A model generated the notes under the pieces. It searched no databases and had not been told where the DNA came from. It was given only the letters and a program-made list of their open reading frames with translations. Shown here in pieces: positions 58,006 to 64,000 of a stretch of 64,000 nucleotides of DNA; the first letter of the stretch is position 1, and each line of letters opens with the position of its first letter. The DNA comes from Lachnoclostridium sp. An76 (GTDB taxonomy: Bacteria > Bacillota > Clostridia > Lachnospirales > Lachnospiraceae): contig NZ_NFHL01000001.1 in NCBI RefSeq assembly GCF_002161355.1, forward strand, positions 806,001 to 870,000, read 5' to 3'. A program made the position numbers and the translations under genes.

Positions 58006-58670
58006 CGTATCACCTCACAGTCTCTCAGATCCAGGACTCCCCGCTTCATCACAGCCCGGAAAAACATGGGCTGGATGTTATTCCTGTCCGAGTAATCCAT
58101 GTCAAAAAGCATAAAGCCCAGGTCTTTCTCCTCTACATCGTCATACGCAGTCCGGATTTCTCCCTCTTCGCACAGGCAGAAATTCGCCGGGAACTCCCTG
58201 CATCCGAAATACGGCATATGGAAACATTCTCCTCTTCTTAACCGCCGCATGATAATGTCCTTGAATTTCCCCGGATTGTCTGTCTCATTCGCCTCTTCTG
58301 TCATCTCGAAATGCGCTTCGATCACATACTCTACGTCCCGCAGCAGGAGCGACGCCCTCTGGACGATCTCCGCTTTGGTGCTTATGTACAGTGACCTGGG
58401 ATCTTTTTTCCCGTTATAGGCCTGGAGCACATTCCCCGCCAGGATCTTGCTCTTCACCTCATTCCGGCGCACGCTTGTGAATCGGACCGGATTGACCACA
58501 TGGATCTTATCGATCACCCATCTCATGCCCGGATGCCAGTAGACTGCCTCCAGGATCCCCCGCGCCGCCGAGGGCGTCATAACGTCGTAGGAGCATCTTT
58601 CGACCTTCATTTCCGGCCGTGAAAAGAGCGCGTAATTTCCCCACACCCTGACCTTGACACCTACTCCCAT
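58002..58670 (-). CDS. cas5c: Type I-C Cas5 (Cas5c/Cas5d), pre-crRNA nuclease
   Basis: 222 residues. In I-C Cas5 replaces Cas6 as the processing enzyme. KVRVWGNYALFSRPEMKVERCSYDVMTPSAARGILEAVYWHPGMRWVIDKIHVVNPVRFTSVRRNEV is the Cas5c signature, followed by ECFHMPYFGCREFPANFCL. Overlaps cas8c by 4 bp. It follows two non-cas genes that separate it from cas3, where it is normally adjacent. Confidence 0.97.
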   Translation of the reverse strand: MGVGVKVRVWGNYALFSRPEMKVERCSYDVMTPSAARGILEAVYWHPGMRWVIDKIHVVNPVRFTSVRRNEVKSKILAGNVLQAYNGKKDPRSLYISTKAEIVQRASLLLRDVEYVIEAHFEMTEEANETDNPGKFKDIIMRRLRRGECFHMPYFGCREFPANFCLCEEGEIRTAYDDVEEKDLGFMLFDMDYSDRNNIQPMFFRAVMKRGVLDLRDCEVIR

Positions 58671-58696
58671 TGCTCGACCTCCTTCCTCTGTTTCAT

Positions 58697-59137
58697 TTAT
58701 AAGACCACTCCTTTCCTATAGCATTCTGCAATATAATCTCTCGGCTGATAATAAAAGTCCGTATTATAATCTGAGATCTGCCCGTCAATCCAGGAATGGT
58801 ATATCTCCCATATACCATCTATTACCTTCTCATCCTCACAGACATCTTCAATCAACCGCTCATATACTTCTCCGATATCCCAATATCCGGGAACGGTATA
58901 ACGGCATTCCTTTACATTGTCAAAACTTCCTTCTGTCATATTCGTTTCTTCAATAAATTCGTCCGCGGTCTTTTCTATTGGTTCACAGTGAAAGACATCT
59001 GCATACTCATAAATCCTCTTGATCCTATTCTTTCCCATATAATCTGTAACTTCACATCTTGTCCGCTTCATCCTGCGGCCGATATATTCGATCAGGCTGC
59101 ATGTATAAAAAAGTGCATTGTTATTCTTTGTCCCCAT
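58697..59137 (-). CDS. Partner gene of the DUF3990-like gene (candidate antitoxin)
   Basis: 146 residues. I cannot name the family with certainty. The N-terminal part (NNALFYTCSLIEYIGRRMKRTRCEVTDYMGKNRIKRIYEYADVFHCEPIEKTADEFIEE) is reminiscent of DUF3791-like small proteins that are found beside DUF3990 genes; the rest (GSFDNVKECRYTVPGYWDIGEVYERLIEDVCEDEKVIDGIWEIYHSWI) is acidic. Start at 59137 with GAGGTT at 6 nt, overlapping the end of the DUF3990-like gene by 17 bp, so the two are translationally linked. Not a cas gene. It may neutralise its partner. Confidence 0.7.
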   Translation of the reverse strand: MGTKNNNALFYTCSLIEYIGRRMKRTRCEVTDYMGKNRIKRIYEYADVFHCEPIEKTADEFIEETNMTEGSFDNVKECRYTVPGYWDIGEVYERLIEDVCEDEKVIDGIWEIYHSWIDGQISDYNTDFYYQPRDYIAECYRKGVVL

Positions 59138-59588
59138 ATACAACCTCACTTCTAACAAATTTCAATGTATCAAGTGCTGAAACCGTATGAAAACTGATCT
59201 GATGCGTTGGATATTTAAACTTTGCCAGTTCCCAGAATGCCGCCCTTGAGATTTTCCCATCCATATAGTTCTGTACATAATTATAAATTGTATCGTCTGC
59301 CATCGGTCCTTCTACTATATCGTATCTATGAGGTTTTCCGCTGCGGCATGCCACGATAAAATCAAGCCATTCTTCTGTCATATTTTCAAATACTTTACAG
59401 TTGAGCTTTTCGTCCGGTATATATTCATATTTATTCAGATATCCATCTGCACCATAGCGTGACGCCCATCTTTTAGCCTGTTCTTCAAACCTGGTGCAAT
59501 AAAACCCGAAATAAAAGTCTTTGTTGTATTTTGCTTTTCTTATTTCAGGATATTCTACAATTTGTCTGCTTCCATGGTATATGATCAT
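59121..59588 (-). CDS. DUF3990-like protein (ADP-ribosyltransferase-like fold), candidate toxin
   Basis: 155 residues. IIYHGSRQIVEYPEI followed by KAKYNKDFYFGFYCTRFEEQAKRWASRYGADGYLNKYEY matches the pattern of DUF3990 proteins (YHGS ... DFG.GFY.T ... QA..WA), a family I recall as belonging to the ADP-ribosyltransferase superfamily; the H and Y would be the NAD-site residues. The role is unproven. It sits between cas3 (32 bp upstream) and its partner gene (17-bp overlap), inside the I-C operon, where no gene is expected. It may act as a toxin or as an effector in defence. Confidence 0.72.
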   Translation of the reverse strand: MIIYHGSRQIVEYPEIRKAKYNKDFYFGFYCTRFEEQAKRWASRYGADGYLNKYEYIPDEKLNCKVFENMTEEWLDFIVACRSGKPHRYDIVEGPMADDTIYNYVQNYMDGKISRAAFWELAKFKYPTHQISFHTVSALDTLKFVRSEVVYGDKE

Positions 59589-59620
59589 ACTTTATCTCTT
59601 CCTGCCTTTCTCATTTCTGC

Positions 59621-61759
59621 TCACATCACTACCGCTATCCCCGACTCAATCCCAAGATCCAGCCCCATCTCTTCCGAATACTGCCCGCTGTCGACAAGCT
59701 CATAAAAGTTTTCGATTCCTCCAGGAACCTGTCGGAGCATTCCCGCTCCCCGGAGCTTTTCGATATCATTCTCATATAACTGAACGCAATACTGTCCTGC
59801 TTTTCTCATTCCCGACTTTGTATATCCCTGATGTTTTATCTGCCAGAGCAGCTCTTCCGCATCTTCCTCCCTGCTGATGAAAACAGTCAGTGTATTTTCT
59901 TCGATCAGTTTAAACTCTTTCGCCGCTTTGGCAAAGTTATATCTTTTGTCTTTGAACTCCTCAAAGATCTTCTTTTTATCCAGACTCTCGCCACGGAAAT
60001 GGTACAGCGCTTCAAAATATTTCTCTATCCCGTGCAGCGATGAGATATCCTCTCCCTCTGAAAGCAGCATTTTCGACACATCGATCTGAAGCTGCTGTCC
60101 CGGGACATATTCTTTCTCCTCAAACTGAAACAGATAAGCAAAGCTGTCTTGCGCAGCCCTCTTCCCCTCTCTGTTGCATCTGCCTGCTGCCTGTATCATA
60201 GAATCCACTCCTGCCAGCTGTCTGTACACGGTGCAGAAATCCAGGTCTACCCCCGCCTCCACAAGGCTTGTGGAGATCAGGATACATCTCTTCCCATCCT
60301 TCACCAGCCGTCTGATCTTGTCCAGGACTCTTCTCCTGTGTTTCGGATACATTGCCGTAGACAGATGGAATACCCCTTCGCCCTTCATTTTCTGATAGAG
60401 CCTCTGCGCTCTCTTCTTCGTATTGACGATACAGAGCGCCTGTTCTTCCTTTTGCAGCTTTTCTATCAATTCGTCTTCTGATATAGTTCCGACATTTTGA
60501 AATGTCACCCTTTCAAAAAAGCGGAACTGCTCCTCCACTCTCGGGCACAGCTCTGTAACCGGCATCTCCCTCTGAAAAAAGGGAGACAGAGCGGGCTGTG
60601 TAGCTGTGCATAGTACAATACTGGAGCCGAAATTTGCAGCCAGTTCTTCCATCACCGCGATGCACGGCTTCAGATAGTCTGTCGGAAGCATCTGCGCCTC
60701 ATCGAAGATAATAACGCTGTTGGCGATGTTATGTAACTTTCTGCATTTGGATGATTTATTTGCGAATAGCGATTCAAAAAACTGTACATTTGTCGTCACC
60801 ACTACCGGCTTGTCCCAGTTTTCCGACGCCAGCTGCATCGGCATTAATTCTTCCGTGCTTTCGTAATCCACATTATAGTGATTTTCCAGAACATTCTGCT
60901 CTCCAAGGATCTTGCGGAATACCGCTGCATTCTGCTCAATGATGCTCGTATATGGGATCACATAAATAACGCGGTCCATCTGGTTTTCCACTGCATGCTG
61001 CAGAGCGAATGCCAGTGACGCGATTGTTTTTCCTCCGCCTGTGGGCACGGTAAGCTGAAAGATTCCTCTTTCTTTGTGTCCCCATTCAAAGCAGTGCCTT
61101 AGGATCTCCGTTCTCCTCCCGTTTACTGTTTCCGTGTCTTCATTCAAAAGCCAGCCCGCGACATGTTTTTTCAGTTTTTCCAAAAGGACAGACGGTTCTT
61201 CTCCTGTCTCCCGCTGCGTCCGCCCTTCTTTCATAAAATATTCTGTATCCAGGAAATCAGCGTCCACCAGACAGGAATACAGCATCCGGATAAATACGCT
61301 CAAAGAAAAATCCGGGTCAGGGGAATTTTGGGGATCAAACGGCAGTGTCTTTATCTCTGGAATATGGATCTCACTCTTATATGCACCGCAATCCTCTATA
61401 TGCTTCTTTTTCCTGCCTTGCAGCGTAGGGGCATTCCCCGGATCCGATGAGCTGCCGTAATCCGGGAGCCCGGAATGGTGTCCGGCAATGCAGTAACTCA
61501 TAAAACTGTACATCCCGCCCTTTTCAAAACATGCTTTCGCTCCGGCTGTCGAATGGTCCACCTGCCTGTTGCTGTTATTCTTGATTTTATCCTGAAATGC
61601 AAGGGAGTACTTCCCGATATCATGGAGCATGCCGCACGCATAGCCCCAATCCGCTTTGCCGAACCGGCCGGCAAAATACCCAGCGAGTTCAGCCGTTCCG
61701 CATAAATGGTCTTTCAGTGTCTGTGTGCGTTCTTCATTGAGATGCGCGATATATTCCAT
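59621..61759 (-). CDS. cas3: CRISPR-associated nuclease-helicase Cas3 (type I-C)
   Basis: 712 residues. Degrades target DNA recruited by Cascade. HD domain: DHLCGTAELAGYFAGRFG, GMLHDIGKYSLAFQ, DHSTAG and AGHHSG. Helicase: Walker A TVPTGGGKTIASLAFAL, VTTNVQFFESLF, Walker B FDEAQMLP, CTATQPAL, STSLVEAGVDLDF and AAGRCNREG. The open frame begins with a GTG at 61780, but the ATG at 61759 has CAGGAG at 6 nt and the usual start MEYIAHLNEE. It follows the csm5-like gene by 17 bp, so it appears co-transcribed with the type III genes. Confidence 0.97.
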   Translation of the reverse strand: MEYIAHLNEERTQTLKDHLCGTAELAGYFAGRFGKADWGYACGMLHDIGKYSLAFQDKIKNNSNRQVDHSTAGAKACFEKGGMYSFMSYCIAGHHSGLPDYGSSSDPGNAPTLQGRKKKHIEDCGAYKSEIHIPEIKTLPFDPQNSPDPDFSLSVFIRMLYSCLVDADFLDTEYFMKEGRTQRETGEEPSVLLEKLKKHVAGWLLNEDTETVNGRRTEILRHCFEWGHKERGIFQLTVPTGGGKTIASLAFALQHAVENQMDRVIYVIPYTSIIEQNAAVFRKILGEQNVLENHYNVDYESTEELMPMQLASENWDKPVVVTTNVQFFESLFANKSSKCRKLHNIANSVIIFDEAQMLPTDYLKPCIAVMEELAANFGSSIVLCTATQPALSPFFQREMPVTELCPRVEEQFRFFERVTFQNVGTISEDELIEKLQKEEQALCIVNTKKRAQRLYQKMKGEGVFHLSTAMYPKHRRRVLDKIRRLVKDGKRCILISTSLVEAGVDLDFCTVYRQLAGVDSMIQAAGRCNREGKRAAQDSFAYLFQFEEKEYVPGQQLQIDVSKMLLSEGEDISSLHGIEKYFEALYHFRGESLDKKKIFEEFKDKRYNFAKAAKEFKLIEENTLTVFISREEDAEELLWQIKHQGYTKSGMRKAGQYCVQLYENDIEKLRGAGMLRQVPGGIENFYELVDSGQYSEEMGLDLGIESGIAVVM

Positions 61760-61776
61760 AGAATTCTCCTGTCTTT

Positions 61777-62574
61777 TCACAAAATCTGCACTTCACTCTC
61801 GCATCGAATACTCGCAAGCCCATGGGGAAGGTCTGTCTCACGATCGAGAAATATCCCTCGTCCTTTCTCGCTGTTTTCGTGCCGCTTCTTTGTCTTCCTG
61901 TCAGCCTTCAGCAGAATGGAATGCAGAAGTCCTTTATAGCCGCCAATAAGAATGATACTTTTCCTTTTCTCCAGAGAATAAAGTTTTTCCAACATCTGTT
62001 TCAATTCTTTTTTAAATTCTACACTCTTGTACTCATTTTTCATAAGCGTTTCAAGATACCTGCACATCTGACTGATTTTTGCCGTTGCCGCGCTGTTTGC
62101 ATCCTCCAGGATTTCCTCAAACGCTGTACCGTCTTTCAGGTACAAGTCTCCGCTGAGTACACTGCCTGCTTTCAGCATTTCCACACCGACATTGTCAAAA
62201 AACAGCTTAAAATCAGCTTCATTATAGTCACTGACATACTGGGCTTTTTCAAGATTTTTCAGCACAATCTGCTCCCTGGCAACAGGAATATCATCCGCCA
62301 TAATATGGATCTTTTTATCATTCTTCTGCAGCAGCGCCCCTTTTACAGAACTTCCCGGGAGATAATACTCTGCGTGATCCGGATCATATTTTTCATACAT
62401 GCCGTACTGATAAAAAGGATAGACGACTTTTACCGTTTTTGCCCCCTTCGGATCAGACGGACAGAGCACCGGCTCCCTGCAGAATGTATCGATGCCATGA
62501 TAGAAGGCCTGTCCCGCGCGGGGCGACACGATCGTACTTGACAAAAACTTCATAGTATATGTAATCTTTTTCAT
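61777..62574 (-). CDS. csm5: RAMP protein, Csm5-like (type III-A)
   Basis: 265 residues. Reads as a Csm5: EYYLPGSSVKGALLQKN matches the family PGSS.KGA.R motif, preceded by an N-terminal ferredoxin-like strand (TYTMKFLSSTIVSPRAGQAFYHG); the C-terminal GGYKGLLHSILLKAD...LPHGLASIRC recalls the Gly-rich loop and final L.G.A/V.I strand. Csm5 caps the crRNA 3' end in the Csm complex. Start ATG at 62574 with GAGGAAG at 6 nt. It is short for Csm5 (usually ~300-350), and divergent. Its stop is 17 bp before cas3. Confidence 0.75.
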   Translation of the reverse strand: MKKITYTMKFLSSTIVSPRAGQAFYHGIDTFCREPVLCPSDPKGAKTVKVVYPFYQYGMYEKYDPDHAEYYLPGSSVKGALLQKNDKKIHIMADDIPVAREQIVLKNLEKAQYVSDYNEADFKLFFDNVGVEMLKAGSVLSGDLYLKDGTAFEEILEDANSAATAKISQMCRYLETLMKNEYKSVEFKKELKQMLEKLYSLEKRKSIILIGGYKGLLHSILLKADRKTKKRHENSEKGRGIFLDRETDLPHGLASIRCESEVQIL

Positions 62575-62585
62575 GATTTTCTTCC

Positions 62586-63569
62586 TCACAAATTAATCGG
62601 ATACAAAAACGCATTTCCAAATACGAGATTCTTGTCTTCTCCAAATTTTGACCATATACATCTGCCCGCATGCTCAATCCCATTTTTCAGGGCAACTACA
62701 CTGCCGCAGCTGATAAAACTGATAAACCACCTGGGATAGGTCTGATTCCATCCGCCCGGCATCGAGAATGGTTTTCTCTCAGAAGTAAACAGCTTCAGGC
62801 AGGATTTTTTATAGTCAATCTGATCCGGGAGCAGCATTCCCAAATTTAAATACACCCCCTTATCAGAATCGGCAAGTTCTTCTTCCATACACATGATTTC
62901 ATCGACATAATACTTATTTAATCCCTGGGAAGCTCTTTTCCCCAATATCAGAGGCCTGCATGTTCTCTTCATTTGTTCGGCAGTACTGACAAGAGGCTCC
63001 ACCGTCTGGCCGCTGTCTCCCTGAAGATAAAAACAAAATTCTGAAACTGTCCGCCCTCTGCTTTCACTCTCATCGTCTCTGCTTATCTCCTGCAGAATAG
63101 TTACAGGCACTGTAAATAACTTTTTCTCCAGATCTTCTATTCCCCAACCGCCACGTTCCAGGGACGCCCTGAGCTGCTGCCCGGAAACTTCCCGGATATA
63201 GGGATAGACAGAACAGCATGCACTCGGTTTTTTCAAAATGAAGTTTAACTTTTCTTCTCTGATATAGGCTCTTTCCCTGATCTGCGCACGCAATTTTTTC
63301 AGATTCTCCTCCGGCTTTTTCTCCTCTGAAACTCGCTCTGCAAGCTTTTCCATAATATAGTCCTGGGGGACCGGGAGAAATCCCAGCGGGAACAAGTTTG
63401 ACAGAGCCAGATGAGCCTCCCTGTTATAAACTTTCCGCACAAATTCCGCAGCGGCTTCCCCGCCCTGCATCCTGGATAATTCTGTCACCATCGCCCCGAA
63501 TATTTTCTGAGAGTCCGGCAGCTGGGTGACTGTGCCTGATGACCTTAGTATAATTTTATAATTCTTCAC
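62586..63569 (-). CDS. csm4: RAMP protein, Csm4-like (type III-A)
   Basis: 327 residues. KIILRSSGTVTQLPDSQKIFGAMVTELSRM and AHLALSNLFPLGFLPVPQDY follow the Csm4 pattern (S-D-tlFGA ... L-S..FP....lP.P), and the end (RKPFSMPGGW, SKFGEDKNLVFGNAFLYPI) fits the Csm4 C-terminus. Csm4 (a Cas5-group protein) binds the crRNA 5' handle. The start is a GTG overlapping the csm3-like stop by 4 bp (GTGA), with GGAGG at 9 nt. It ends 11 bp before the csm5-like start. Confidence 0.8.
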   Translation of the reverse strand: MKNYKIILRSSGTVTQLPDSQKIFGAMVTELSRMQGGEAAAEFVRKVYNREAHLALSNLFPLGFLPVPQDYIMEKLAERVSEEKKPEENLKKLRAQIRERAYIREEKLNFILKKPSACCSVYPYIREVSGQQLRASLERGGWGIEDLEKKLFTVPVTILQEISRDDESESRGRTVSEFCFYLQGDSGQTVEPLVSTAEQMKRTCRPLILGKRASQGLNKYYVDEIMCMEEELADSDKGVYLNLGMLLPDQIDYKKSCLKLFTSERKPFSMPGGWNQTYPRWFISFISCGSVVALKNGIEHAGRCIWSKFGEDKNLVFGNAFLYPINL

Positions 63570-64000
63570 TCTGTCCGCCCTCCGTCCCAGTCAGGAAACG
63601 TCACTGATATTCTTCCGTATCCGCGGCTTTTCGAATTTCCCAGCCGATAGATCCCCGAATTAAATTTCTCCAGATTATCCATAATGTAAGCTTTGCTTGT
63701 CTCAATAAAATTCTCATCCTCTGCGAATCCGTAAAATTCAATCGCGCCTTCGAATTCCACACCTGTTTTTACCGCTTTATAAGTTCTGGGATTAGATTTC
63801 GGTTCCAAACCATTACTATCGATTGCAGTCTTGGCATCGATGGAGAAATATTTCTTCGGTTCCTGATTCCTGTCTGTCACCCGCAGATCATTAAAAAACA
63901 ATTTTGGCGTGTCATTAAATTCCCGGATGCCAAACAGATAGGAAGCTGATGCATTTTCTATGGCGCTGTCATATCTTCTTTCAAAGCGTTCCATACCTTC
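63566..64000 (-). CDS. csm3: RAMP protein, Csm3-like, C-terminal part (cut by window edge)
   Basis: At least 144 residues; the frame is open at the window end, so the start is outside. KYFSIDAKTAIDSNGLEPKSNPRTYKAVKTGVEFEGAIEFYGF matches the Csm3 pattern (ID..T......NPR..E.V..G..F), and YRLGNSKSRGYGRISVTF is the Gly-rich RAMP loop. Csm3 (Cas7 group) is the backbone and target-RNA nuclease of type III-A; its catalytic Asp is usually in the N-terminal part not seen here. Overlaps csm4 by 4 bp. cas10 and csm2 would be expected beyond the edge. Confidence 0.82.
   Translation of the reverse strand, partial: EGMERFERRYDSAIENASASYLFGIREFNDTPKLFFNDLRVTDRNQEPKKYFSIDAKTAIDSNGLEPKSNPRTYKAVKTGVEFEGAIEFYGFAEDENFIETSKAYIMDNLEKFNSGIYRLGNSKSRGYGRISVTFPDWDGGRTE

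Noticed and set aside
53185-64000. Search for cas6 and a second repeat type for the type III genes
   Set aside because: None seen in the window; absence beyond base 64000 cannot be judged.

Overview
The window looks like a chromosomal segment of a spore-forming Gram-positive Clostridia, most likely a Lachnospiraceae gut commensal. The evidence is a SigK-type sporulation sigma factor, CodY, a CIRCE-controlled groESL operon, a one-step meso-diaminopimelate dehydrogenase, two surface proteins with Gram-positive KTGD/QTGD anchor tails, strong AGGAGG ribosome binding sites and TTGACA/TATAAT promoters. Species cannot be fixed from the sequence alone.

Layout. Bases 1-46000 are mostly core chromosome, and most genes lie on the minus strand. 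Bases 1-4600: enolase (cut by the window edge), threonine aldolase, a flavin reductase with an odd lysine-rich tail, and a CBS-type inorganic pyrophosphatase. Bases 4750-5550: an S1-domain RNA-binding protein, followed by two ~350-bp palindromic repeat elements. Bases 6500-10190: an FGGY sugar kinase, diaminopimelate dehydrogenase and AraD. Bases 10240-21300: two surface proteins, a split ThrE-type exporter, a DEAH helicase with apparent membrane helices, tsf and rpsB. Bases 21440-25520: guaB and groESL, with an unusual 74-bp tandem repeat between groES and groEL. Bases 25640-32630: a small hypothetical gene, codY, topA, dprA, comM, and divergent sigK. Bases 32700-36900: a livHMGF amino-acid importer ending in a cytidylate-kinase-like gene. 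Bases 36900-46000: an RlmI-like methyltransferase, an ABC exporter, DUF6465 plus a UvrA paralogue, a membrane XRE regulator, an alpha/beta hydrolase and a hypothetical protein.

Bases 46000-64000 are a large CRISPR-Cas region. A type I-C array of 92 repeats and 91 spacers (47001-53184) has its leader at the right end, next to cas2. The cas genes read leftward toward it: cas3, two non-cas genes, cas5c, cas8c, cas7c, cas4, cas1, cas2. Directly upstream of cas3, in the same tightly spaced run, are three RAMP genes that read as Csm5, Csm4 and Csm3 of a type III-A effector; the Csm3 gene is cut by the window edge. No second array and no cas6 are visible, so the type III proteins may share the I-C array and Cas5c-processed crRNAs.

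The most interesting observations are: (1) the apparent fusion of a type III-A csm module to a type I-C operon; (2) a DUF3990-like (ADP-ribosyltransferase-fold) gene and a partner gene between cas3 and cas5c, laid out like a toxin-antitoxin pair; (3) the internal history of the array, namely a duplicated two-spacer block, a pair of near-identical spacers, and decayed repeats and genes at the old end; (4) a family of long palindromic elements whose end coincides with the stop codon of three different genes; (5) the hairpin-forming tandem repeat inside groESL.
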